From Phenylobacterium sp. (lineage in GTDB: Bacteria; Pseudomonadota; Alphaproteobacteria; Caulobacterales; Caulobacteraceae), in the NCBI GenBank assembly GCA_019264505.1, contig JAHUZY010000186.1:1-7942 (forward strand): DNA of 7,942 nucleotides, in the 5' to 3' direction. Position numbers and translations under genes: made by a program. Under the pieces are notes generated by a model. It was not told the DNA's origin. It did no database searches and saw nothing but the letters and a program-made list of their open reading frames with translations. Below are positions 1-6,055 of this stretch, piece by piece (within the stretch, counting starts at the first letter, position 1; each line of letters starts with the position of its first letter).

Positions 1-350
1 AGTTGCTCAAGGACCAGGGCGTAGCCGCCGATGTACCACTGGGGCTCCAGGCCCAGGCGGGCATGGGTCTCGCCAATGGTCCGCACGCCCTTGGCGTACT
101 CGTCCCCGAACTGGCCCTCGGCGATAATGCGCCAGTGATCGGCCTGACGGCCCTGAGCCCCGGCCATATGGCCGTCGTTCTTGAAGAACTTCTGCACCTC
201 AGGGGTCTTGCGGACCTTGCCGTAGAAGACATCAAGGGCTGGACCGATGGCCTGGGCGACAAAGCCGCGCAGCCCACGGAGCCGTTCAACCGCGCTGGTG
301 TCGAGACCAATGAATTCGAGACGCTGTTGTACTTGAGAAGACTGGGTCAT
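1..350 (-). CDS. Globin-coupled sensor protein, N-terminal globin domain (partial, 3' end outside window)
   Basis: The visible 116 residues form a sensor globin (protoglobin-type) domain that binds haem and senses O2 or another diatomic gas in the cytoplasm. The opening RLEFIGLD (residues 10-17), the helix around FYGKVRKTPEVQKFF (42-56), the HW pair at 72-73 and the segment IGETHARLGLEPQWYIGGY (92-110) match the family pattern. His96 is the expected proximal haem ligand. The ATG at 348-350 is preceded by GGCGGA about 5 nt upstream, a weak ribosome-binding site. A nearby ATG further upstream is out of frame. The gene continues past position 1, so the output module (methyl-accepting signalling domain, GGDEF or kinase) cannot be seen. 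In this family a chemotaxis-type signalling domain is the commonest partner, but that is inference here. The family call is firm. Confidence 0.9.
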   Translation of the reverse strand, partial: MTQSSQVQQRLEFIGLDTSAVERLRGLRGFVAQAIGPALDVFYGKVRKTPEVQKFFKNDGHMAGAQGRQADHWRIIAEGQFGDEYAKGVRTIGETHARLGLEPQWYIGGYALVLEQ

Positions 351-586
351 GGGATCCGCCCGCCATTTTGTTCTTAGCCGGTCGCCTGGTCAGATGGCCG
401 GTCAGCTAGCCAGTTGATGCGCCGGCGTGGCTAACGACCTCTTAATTTGGCCAGGGGGCTGCGGCTCGTACGGAAGTGGCGGATTGACGCAGGGTCTTGC
501 GACCGGCGCGGTGGAATCCCGCACAGGCTATTTCATCCGGCGCCGGACGGTGTCACGGGACCGAGGGCGCTCGCGTCTTTGCGGGT
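351..586. other. Intergenic region between TonB receptor gene and globin sensor gene
   Basis: These 236 nt hold no convincing gene on either strand. The side next to the globin gene must contain its promoter, because the upstream receptor gene ends more than 230 nt away. It has three GGTC-type repeats at 380-405. It also has an AT-richer GGCTAAGAAC stretch (minus strand, about 371-379), which loosely resembles a Caulobacter-type -10 element but lacks a good -35 box. A perfect 12-bp palindrome, tccggcgccgga, lies at 536-547 downstream of the receptor stop. It has no loop and no T-tract, so it is not a classical terminator. A small RNA here cannot be excluded by eye. Confidence 0.6.
380..405. 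repeat. Clustered GGTC(A/G) direct repeats upstream of globin sensor start
   Basis: On the plus strand GGTCGC (380-385), GGTCAG (388-393) and GGTCAG (400-405) are direct repeats. The two GGTCAG copies start 12 nt apart and share 9 of 12 positions across the unit. They lie 30-55 nt upstream of the globin-sensor ATG, where an operator or overlapping promoter would sit. The motif is short and the region GC-rich, so chance is a real alternative. Confidence 0.25.
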
Positions 587-2626
587 CTAGCCGAAGGTCT
601 TGCGCAGGCGCAGGAAGACCGCCCGTCCGTACTCCAGGTCGCGGACATCCACATAGGACAGCTGGCCGTCCGACCTTGGTCCCACATAGACCTCCCGGAT
701 GCGCTGGACATTGCGTTCGCCCAGGTTCTGCAGCTCCAGGCGAAGGATGAGGTCGCGCCGCGGCTTGTACTCGGCGAAGACCACCACCCAGGTCCCGACC
801 TTTCGGGTCTCCACCTCGCTGAGGCGGAAATAGCGCTCGCGATAGCCGCCCAGGACATCGATCCCCCAGTTGGTCCGCAAGGCCGGGAGATCCTGGGTGA
901 AATGGGCCTCCCACTCCACCGGGCGCAGACCGGAGATCTCGCGGGCCTGGCCGGTGAGCGGATCGTCCACCTCGCTCTCACGCCAGGTCCCCTGCCCCTT
1001 AAGCTGCCCGCCGCGAACGCCGAGCCGGTCCAGCGGCACGGTGACGTTCAAGATCGCCTCCCGCCGGCTTCCGTCGCCGAGGTTCCCGGGCGCATCGGCT
1101 ACGGCCACGCCCCGCAGGAAGACCGGCGCGCGGTCGATCACGTCGGCGAGGTCCGAGACCCGGACCGTGGCCACAAGCACCGCGCCGCTCTCGAACCGCT
1201 GCTCGAACGCCGCCTCGCTGACCCAGGCCTGCTGGGGCCGCAGGTCTGGATTGCCCGCCAGCACCGCCCCGGTGCTCACGGCAGAGGAGGACGCGACGAA
1301 GTCGTCGAAATTGAGCTGGCCGACCTCGCGCTCCAGCCGCAGGCGCACCTGCCGCCCGCCGCCGGCCGACCAGGCCAGGGAGAGGCGCGGCTTGGTGAAG
1401 GCCAGGGACTTTTCCAGGGTCACATCGCCGCTCGAGCCGATGGACGAGGTCTCGTGACGCAGGCCCCCTTCCAGGGTCAGCCCAGGCCCGCCGCGCCAGG
1501 TGAGCGTGCCGAACGCTTCGCTGCGGGTTTCCTCCACCTCCACCTGGGCGGCCGGCACGGGCACCGGGCGGCCGTTGAGGGTGAAGGCCGTGCGGCTGTC
1601 CAGACGGTTCAACGCCCCTTCGCCGCCGATCTCGGCGGTGATGGACGGGCTGAGCGTGCGGCGCAGGGTCAGCCGCCCTACGGTTTCGGTCACCGACTTG
1701 TCGAGGTCGAAGTCCCGACGCAGGCCAGGCGCCTCAAAATCGGCCCGGGTCTCCACGTCGTTCCATTGCTGGAAAGCGACCGCCTCAAGGGTGGTCTGGG
1801 CGCCCAGGCTGCGGCTGTAGCGACCGCCGAGCTCCTGCTGAAGCCGGACATTGGTATAGTATTCGTATTCCTTGCCGCCACCGCGCAGGCGGTCGGTGAT
1901 CTCGGCGCTGGCCGGTGTGCGCATATAGGCGCCGTTCAGGCGCAGCCGCCCCCCGGCCAGGGGCGTCTCCATGGCGCCGGTGGTCCAGGCCCTCAGGCCG
2001 CCGGCGTCGGCGTCGACCACCGAGTCGATCAGCACCTCCCCATTGGGGCCAAGGCGCACCCGCGGCCCGTCCCCCAGGGTGTCGTCGGGCCCCTTGCCGT
2101 AGACGAAGGACGCCTCGAAACGCCGCCCCGCCCACTCGAACTGGCTCTCGCCGCGCAGGCTGGTCAGCACGCGGCCGTCACTGATGAAGTGGACCGAGCT
2201 CATCAGCGCGCCCTGGGCGCCGCTGGTCTTGGCGCGCACCACATTGGCGATCACCGAGCGGCCCTGCATGTCGATGCCCGGCGCGCCGCCGCGGATCAGT
2301 TCGATGCGCGACACAGCCGAGGCTGGGATGCGTTTGAGCAGCTCATCCAGCGCGTCATTCTTGGAGACCGGCGGCTGGCCGTCGATCAGCACATTGCCGC
2401 CGGAACCGGCCAAGCCGCGTACGCTCGCGCCCTTGTCGAAGGCGAAGCCCGGCAGGCGCAGCACCATGTCATAGGCCGTATCGGGTGCGGCCTCGGCGAA
2501 TGCGCTGGGCGGATAGGCGATCACGCCCCGGGCGGCCACAGGCGGTTCGGCCTCGGGCGCCGGAGAAGGTTCAGCCTGCGCCACGGCGAAGCTGGCCGCG
2601 CTGGCGGCCAGGATTGTCAGGATCAC
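587..2626 (-). CDS. TonB-dependent outer-membrane receptor (plug plus beta-barrel)
   Basis: This encodes an outer-membrane active transporter energised by TonB-ExbB-ExbD; the ligand is unknown. With the GTG start at 2624-2626 the product is 679 residues. Residues 1-18 form a hydrophobic signal ending in AQA, a plausible signal-peptidase site. The plug domain spans about residues 35-135 and includes LRLPGF, SVRGLAG, GNVLIDGQ (77-84), LLKRIPA and RIELIRGGAPGIDM (107-120). I recall this pattern from a receptor subfamily common in Caulobacterales and sphingomonads. The rest is aromatic-rich and strand-like and ends in RLRKTFG, consistent with a barrel C-terminus. The GTG was chosen because GGGGAGGGG lies just upstream and the signal begins there. 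A longer in-frame reading from a GTG at 2758 would overlap the preceding gene and add 44 non-signal-like residues. The chosen start lacks the usual N-terminal positive charge. Confidence is high in the family and moderate in the start. Confidence 0.9.
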   Translation of the reverse strand: MILTILAASAASFAVAQAEPSPAPEAEPPVAARGVIAYPPSAFAEAAPDTAYDMVLRLPGFAFDKGASVRGLAGSGGNVLIDGQPPVSKNDALDELLKRIPASAVSRIELIRGGAPGIDMQGRSVIANVVRAKTSGAQGALMSSVHFISDGRVLTSLRGESQFEWAGRRFEASFVYGKGPDDTLGDGPRVRLGPNGEVLIDSVVDADAGGLRAWTTGAMETPLAGGRLRLNGAYMRTPASAEITDRLRGGGKEYEYYTNVRLQQELGGRYSRSLGAQTTLEAVAFQQWNDVETRADFEAPGLRRDFDLDKSVTETVGRLTLRRTLSPSITAEIGGEGALNRLDSRTAFTLNGRPVPVPAAQVEVEETRSEAFGTLTWRGGPGLTLEGGLRHETSSIGSSGDVTLEKSLAFTKPRLSLAWSAGGGRQVRLRLEREVGQLNFDDFVASSSAVSTGAVLAGNPDLRPQQAWVSEAAFEQRFESGAVLVATVRVSDLADVIDRAPVFLRGVAVADAPGNLGDGSRREAILNVTVPLDRLGVRGGQLKGQGTWRESEVDDPLTGQAREISGLRPVEWEAHFTQDLPALRTNWGIDVLGGYRERYFRLSEVETRKVGTWVVVFAEYKPRRDLILRLELQNLGERNVQRIREVYVGPRSDGQLSYVDVRDLEYGRAVFLRLRKTFG

Positions 2627-2682
2627 TACGCCCCTCCCCGGAACTGTCGTCTGTTCGTTTTTTGACAGCTTGGAGGGAAATG

Positions 2683-2719
2683 GGGGCCGCGGCCAGAGGG
2701 ACTGGCGCAGGGCGGCCCC
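2683..2719 (-). terminator. GC-rich hairpin after the 85-aa gene (possible terminator or attenuator)
   Basis: Perfect 8-bp arms GGGGCCGC (2683-2690) and GCGGCCCC (2712-2719) enclose an inner stem CCAG/CTGG (2693-2696 with 2702-2705) and a 5-nt loop. On the transcribed minus strand the structure begins 7 nt after the stop codon of the 85-residue gene. It is followed by CATTTCCC, not a U-tract, so intrinsic termination would be inefficient. It could be a partial terminator, an mRNA 3'-end stabiliser or an attenuator setting receptor expression. Confidence 0.4.
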
Positions 2720-2726
2720 TGAGGGT

Positions 2727-2984
2727 CTAGGTCTCGATTTCGAAATAGGCCCGCTCACCGCCCTCGGTGTGGGCGACCATCAGGATGCGGATGTCGGAGC
2801 CTTCGGCGAGCTTGAGAGTCAGACGCCCCTGGCGAAAGGCGTCACGCATGAGATCAGGCGAGCCGATGAGCTCACCCTTGCCGATCTTCATCTTCTCGTC
2901 GCTGCGGATTTCGTACCCGACCTTCTCGATCACGCCGGCGTACATCAGGACGCCGTCATCAGCGCTGGTTCGAGAAAGCTTCAT
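2727..2984 (-). CDS. Small protein of unknown function, 85 aa
   Basis: I do not recognise a family. The 85-residue product is charged and looks strand-rich, with no signal peptide, membrane segment, cysteine or evident catalytic motif, so a small soluble cytoplasmic protein is likely. Notable segments are GVLMYAGVIEKVGYEIRS (11-28), the glycine-containing KIGKGELIGSP (33-43) and an acidic end, YFEIET (80-85). The gene is supported by GGAG 5 nt before the ATG at 2982-2984, by coding-like composition, by filling the space between two clear genes, and by a hairpin just after its stop. It lies 100 nt upstream of the TonB receptor gene in the same orientation, so co-transcription is possible. No function is proposed. 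Confidence 0.75.
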   Translation of the reverse strand: MKLSRTSADDGVLMYAGVIEKVGYEIRSDEKMKIGKGELIGSPDLMRDAFRQGRLTLKLAEGSDIRILMVAHTEGGERAYFEIET

Positions 2985-3035
2985 GAGGGCTCCGGGCTTT
3001 CCGGCGTCAGCGACGGATGTGACGGTGACGACGGT

Positions 3036-3064
3036 TAGCTAGGATTAACGTCCTGAACCGGCAA
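3036..3064 (-). promoter_or_regulatory. Possible promoter for the 85-aa gene
   Basis: On the minus strand TTGCCG (3059-3064) and TAGCTA (3036-3041) are separated by 17 nt. TTGCCGG differs at one position from the Caulobacter housekeeping -35 TTGACGS. The -10 match is poor. Transcription would begin roughly 45 nt before the ATG. This 94-nt gap also has a short inverted repeat, gaacc/ggttc (3055-3059 and 3066-3070), overlapping the -35 box. A promoter is expected here but this assignment is weak. Confidence 0.3.
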
Positions 3065-3078
3065 AGGTTCCCCTGAAT

Positions 3079-3777
3079 TCAGACCCGGCCGGTCACCGGG
3101 ATCAGGGCGCCCGTCACCGCCCGGGCCTCCGGCGAGGCCAGAAACAGGATCACTGCGGCGAGGTCCGCGGGGGCGACCCAGGCGGCGAAGTCGACGTCAG
3201 GCATGTCGGCGCGGTTGGCCGGGGTGTCGATAATCGAGGGCAGCACGGCGTTGACCGTGACGCCCTCAGCCTTCAGCTCCTCCGCCAGGCTTTCGGTCAG
3301 TCTGTGGACGCCGGCCTTGGCTGCGGCATAGGCGCCCATGCCCGCGCCGGCCTTCAACGCGCCGGCTGCGCCGATGTTGATGATCCGTCCGGCGGGGCTT
3401 GCCTTCAACAGATCGATCGCCGCCCGGCTGGCGTTGGCGGCGGTCTTCACATTGGTGGCGTAGAGCAGATCCCAGACCGCAGGATCGCCCTCGGCCAGGG
3501 TCTGCCAGCGGAAGCCGCCGGCGATATTGATCAGGGCGTCGAGGCGGCCAAAACGGCTTTTGACCGCCGCCATCGCCGTCTGAGCCGCCACGGGATCGGC
3601 CAGATCGACCCCGGTGAGCACCAGGGCGTCGACGCCGCAAGCCTCCACCAGTCCGTCCGGCGGAACCTGGCTGTGATCGATCAGCGCCAGTCGGGCGCCC
3701 TGGAAGGCGGCGGCCGTAGCGACCACCTCCCCCAGGACGTCGAAGGCGCCGGTGACGGCTATGATGCGCGGGCTCAT
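3079..3777 (-). CDS. Short-chain dehydrogenase/reductase, atypical (dihydropteridine-reductase-like)
   Basis: This 232-residue classical-length SDR is a cytoplasmic NAD(P)-dependent oxidoreductase with a Rossmann fold. Visible features are the nucleotide-binding TG...G at 9-16, an acidic residue after beta-2 (Asp34, suggesting NAD(H)), NIAGG (84-88), Asn109, and the YxxxK pair Tyr150 and Lys154. Two canonical residues are missing: the middle glycine of TGxxxGxG is Val14, and the catalytic serine position, 13 residues before the tyrosine, is Ala137. The C-terminal half, with IDTPANRADMP (183-193) and DFAAW, resembles eukaryotic dihydropteridine reductases, which also lack that serine. It could instead be a reductase of another small carbonyl or imine, so the substrate is unassigned. 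It follows the thiolase by 13 nt with no clear ribosome-binding site, suggesting one operon and translational coupling. Confidence 0.9.
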   Translation of the reverse strand: MSPRIIAVTGAFDVLGEVVATAAAFQGARLALIDHSQVPPDGLVEACGVDALVLTGVDLADPVAAQTAMAAVKSRFGRLDALINIAGGFRWQTLAEGDPAVWDLLYATNVKTAANASRAAIDLLKASPAGRIINIGAAGALKAGAGMGAYAAAKAGVHRLTESLAEELKAEGVTVNAVLPSIIDTPANRADMPDVDFAAWVAPADLAAVILFLASPEARAVTGALIPVTGRV

Positions 3778-3790
3778 GCGCCCGAGCTTA

Positions 3791-4963
3791 TCAGAGCCGC
3801 TCGATGATTGTCACATTGGCCATGCCGCCGCCTTCGCACATGGTCTGCAGGCCATAGCGCTTGTTCCGCGCCTTCAGGCCATGGACCAGGGTGGTCATCA
3901 GCTTGGTGCCCGAGGCGCCCAGCGGATGGCCCAGCGCGATGGCGCCGCCATTGACGTTCATGTTGTCGGGATTGGCGCCGGTGGCCTTCAGCCAGGCCAC
4001 GGGCACCGAGGCGAAGGCCTCGTTGACTTCGAACAGGTCGATCTCGTCGATCTTCATGCCGGCGCGCTCCAGGGCCCGCTGGGTGGCGGGCAGCGGGGCT
4101 TCCAGCATGATCACCGGGTCATGACCCATCACCGACAGGTGGTGGATGCGGGCCAGCGGCGTCAGGCCGAACTCCTTCAGGGCCTTTTCCGAAACGATCA
4201 TCACGCCCGAGGCGCCGTCGCAGATCTGGCTGGAGGTGGCCGCCGTGATGGCGCCGCCCTCGGCCAGGAGCTTCACGCCGCGGATGCCGTCGAGGCTGGC
4301 GTCGAAGCGGATGCCCTCGTCGATGGTGTGGTCGCTCTCGGCGCCGTTCTCGTCCTTGATCTTCAGGGCGACGATCTCGTCCTTGAAGGCCCCGGCCTGC
4401 GTCGCGGCGATGGCCCGCTGGTGGCTGTTATAGGCGTACTCGTCCAGCTGGTCCTTGGTGAGGCCGTACTTCTTGGCCATCATCTCGGCGCCCATGAACT
4501 GGGAGAACTGGATGTTGGGATAGCGCTCCTCCATCCGCGGGCTCTTGTACTGGCCCATGCCGGCCTTGGCGGCCAGCGCAGCCGACGAGCCCATGGGCAC
4601 TCGGGTCATGCTTTCGACGCCGGCGGCGATGACCACGTCCTGGGTGCCGCTCATCACGGCCTGGGCGGCGAACTGCAGGGCCTGCTGGGAAGAGCCGCAC
4701 TGGCGATCGATGGAGGTGCCGGGCACGCTTTCCGGCAGCTTGGAGGCCATGACGGCGTTGCGCGCCACATTGATGGCCTGCTCACCCACCTGCATGACGC
4801 AGCCCATGACCACGTCCTCGACCCGGGCCGGGTCCATGCCCGTGCGGTCGACCAGTTCGTTGAGCACCACCGCGCCCAGATCCACCGGATGCCAGTCTTT
4901 CAGCTTGCCGCCCTTGCGGCCGCCGGCCGTGCGCGTGGCCGCGACGATATAGGCTTCGCCCAT
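3791..4963 (-). CDS. Acetyl-CoA C-acyltransferase (thiolase)
   Basis: This is a complete 390-residue thiolase, the usual length. It catalyses thiolytic cleavage of 3-ketoacyl-CoA or the reverse Claisen condensation in the cytoplasm. The acyl-accepting cysteine is Cys89 in DRQCGSS. NEAF lies at 314-317, the catalytic histidine is His346 in GGAIALGHPLGASG, and the second cysteine is Cys376 in CEGGGMANV. The DRQCGSSQQA context resembles thiolases of fatty-acid or steroid side-chain degradation more than PhbA-type biosynthetic enzymes, but direction cannot be fixed from sequence. The ATG at 4961-4963 has AAGGGAG 7 nt upstream, a strong ribosome-binding site. The SDR gene follows after 13 nt; a thiolase with a reductase is a common pairing in acyl-CoA metabolism. 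No hydratase or acyl-CoA dehydrogenase is nearby. Confidence 0.95.
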   Translation of the reverse strand: MGEAYIVAATRTAGGRKGGKLKDWHPVDLGAVVLNELVDRTGMDPARVEDVVMGCVMQVGEQAINVARNAVMASKLPESVPGTSIDRQCGSSQQALQFAAQAVMSGTQDVVIAAGVESMTRVPMGSSAALAAKAGMGQYKSPRMEERYPNIQFSQFMGAEMMAKKYGLTKDQLDEYAYNSHQRAIAATQAGAFKDEIVALKIKDENGAESDHTIDEGIRFDASLDGIRGVKLLAEGGAITAATSSQICDGASGVMIVSEKALKEFGLTPLARIHHLSVMGHDPVIMLEAPLPATQRALERAGMKIDEIDLFEVNEAFASVPVAWLKATGANPDNMNVNGGAIALGHPLGASGTKLMTTLVHGLKARNKRYGLQTMCEGGGMANVTIIERL

Positions 4964-4977
4964 TGTTCCGCTCCCTT

Positions 4978-5008
4978 GCCTGGACCCCAGGCCGGGCCAG
5001 ATGGGGTC
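4978..5008 (-). promoter_or_regulatory. Thiolase leader with overlapping alternative hairpins
   Basis: On the minus strand, hairpin A pairs GCCTGG with CCAGGC (4978-4983 with 4987-4992) and ends right against the ribosome-binding site AAGGGAG (4971-4977). Hairpin B pairs GACCCCA with TGGGGTC (5002-5008 with 4983-4989) around a 12-nt loop. The two share 4983-4992 and so cannot both form. This could modulate access to the ribosome-binding site. Hairpin A alone has a 3-nt loop and is short, so the regulatory reading is inference. Confidence 0.3.
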
Positions 5009-5048
5009 ATCTGCGCCGGGCGAAGGATCAATCTTCTAAAGCTTGCCG

Positions 5049-5064
5049 CGCGCCCTCTGGCGCG
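5049..5064 (-). terminator. GC hairpin between cupin-like gene and thiolase (weak terminator candidate)
   Basis: A perfect 6-bp GC stem, CGCGCC/GGCGCG, with a 4-nt loop AGAG lies 65 nt after the cupin-like stop. It is not followed by a U-tract (GGCAAGCTTT), so it is at best an inefficient or Rho-assisted terminator. It may equally be part of the thiolase leader. Confidence 0.25.
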
Positions 5065-5073
5065 TCGAAAACA

Positions 5074-5103
5074 AGTCTATTCAGGCGCCGCGAGGTAAGC
5101 CAA
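5074..5103 (-). promoter_or_regulatory. Possible promoter for thiolase-SDR operon
   Basis: On the minus strand TTGGCT (5098-5103) and TAGACT (5074-5079) are 18 nt apart, each matching four of six sigma-70 consensus positions. A start near 5067 would give a leader of about 100 nt containing the hairpins at 5049-5064 and 4978-5008. A promoter is expected in this 165-nt gap because the upstream cluster ends here, but this exact pair is tentative. Confidence 0.25.
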
Positions 5104-5128
5104 CTGGGCGTTTTGGGGGGATTTTCGC

Positions 5129-6052
5129 TCAGATCGGCAGGACGGCGCCGGGCTGGGCCGGGTCCAGGCGGAAGGTGGCCGGCAGGATCCGCTCATGGGC
5201 CTTCTGCAGCTTCAGGGCCTTGGCGCCCCTGGCCAGGGCGAGCTTGCCCAGATTGGTCGGGCTGACCCCATCGCTCAGGCGCGGCCGAATTCCAGCCCGC
5301 CGGCGCATCACCCCATTGGCGTAGATCACATTGGCGCGCAGCAGGGCCTGGGGCGTCATGAACTCCATGGAGAGCGAGACATTGAGCATCGGCCCGTTCT
5401 CGATGCGATGCGGGGCGTTCTGGGCCCAGGTGACCATGCGGCCAGGGGTCAGCTCCACCTCTTGCGCGCCGGCGTCCCACGCGGGATCAAAGGCGAACTG
5501 CTCGGCGCTCTCCCGCAGGACGATCTTCTCCAGGGCTTCTTCGCCCACATAGGGCGCCTTGGGGGGATAGACCCAGACCCGCTTGGTCCCGCGGATCTGC
5601 CACAGGGACACCAGCGGCACGTCCAGGTGATAGAAGACCTGCGCATTGGCCGAGGAGATCAGCACGCCGAGGTCGCGCTTGAAGGTGCGCAGGCCTGGCG
5701 CCATGGCCTCCTTCTCGGCGAACACCTCATCGGCCAGATCAGCATAGGGTTTCAGATAGAGATTGGCCTCCCGCAGGTTCAGCCAGATCCGCCCGGTCTT
5801 GGCCGCCTCCAGCAGCTCCGCCCCGGTGAGGCCATCGCCCGAGCCCTTGCGCCAGGTGGTCCAGGCCCGGGGATCTTCGCCCATGGTGAAGACGCCGAGC
5901 TTGCTGCGGGGATAGGCCTCGAGCGCCTCGGCGAGGCCCTCGTCCGTGAACATCGGACGTTGGTGCAGGTCGTGGGTGAAGTTGAGCGTCTGCTTGCCGA
6001 AGGCCGCGGCCTTCTCGTCGGTCCAGTCTTGGATGATCACCTGAGGTCTCAC
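5129..6052 (-). CDS. Cupin/JmjC-like protein, putative Fe(II)-dependent oxygenase
   Basis: The 307-residue product has a C-terminal double-stranded-helix (cupin_8/JmjC-like) core at about residues 130-235. A candidate metal site is formed by His142-Leu-Asp144 (in YHLDVP) and His215 (in APHRI), the HxD...H triad of Fe(II)/2-oxoglutarate oxygenases. Lys157 in GTKRVW could bind 2-oxoglutarate. LTPGRMVTWAQNAPH and NVSLSMEF are typical strands of the fold. Proteins of this type hydroxylate proteins, small molecules or glycans, but the substrate here is unknown and a non-enzymatic cupin is possible. No signal peptide is seen, so it is probably cytoplasmic. The GTG at 6050-6052 lies 3 nt after the glycosyltransferase stop but lacks a ribosome-binding site. 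An in-frame GTG at 6038-6040 has GGTGAG 7 nt upstream and may be the true start, giving 303 residues. Third gene of a tight cluster. Confidence 0.8.
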   Translation of the reverse strand: MRPQVIIQDWTDEKAAAFGKQTLNFTHDLHQRPMFTDEGLAEALEAYPRSKLGVFTMGEDPRAWTTWRKGSGDGLTGAELLEAAKTGRIWLNLREANLYLKPYADLADEVFAEKEAMAPGLRTFKRDLGVLISSANAQVFYHLDVPLVSLWQIRGTKRVWVYPPKAPYVGEEALEKIVLRESAEQFAFDPAWDAGAQEVELTPGRMVTWAQNAPHRIENGPMLNVSLSMEFMTPQALLRANVIYANGVMRRRAGIRPRLSDGVSPTNLGKLALARGAKALKLQKAHERILPATFRLDPAQPGAVLPI

Positions 6053-6055
6053 CGG

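Noticed and set aside
484..534. Plus-strand TTGACGC (484-490) and GCTATTTC (527-534) as a Caulobacter-type promoter
   Set aside because: Each box is close to consensus, but they are 36 nt apart, far beyond workable spacing, and no plus-strand gene follows.
536..547. Perfect palindrome tccggcgccgga as terminator of the TonB receptor gene
   Set aside because: It has no loop and no U-tract. A 12-bp GC palindrome is not surprising in such GC-rich DNA.
497..2665. Very long plus-strand open frame (722 codons) opposite the TonB receptor gene
   Set aside because: It is the antisense of a receptor with clear motifs. High GC suppresses stop codons on the opposite strand, and the translation is Arg/Ala/His-rich with no domain.
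2627..2758. Extending the TonB receptor to the GTG at 2758
   Set aside because: It would overlap the end of the 85-residue gene, add a Pro/Arg/Ser-rich stretch before the signal sequence, and has no convincing ribosome-binding site.
3752..5098. Long plus-strand open frame (448 codons) opposite the thiolase
   Set aside because: Antisense shadow of an intact thiolase; the product is His/Gly/Ala-rich low-complexity sequence without recognisable domains.
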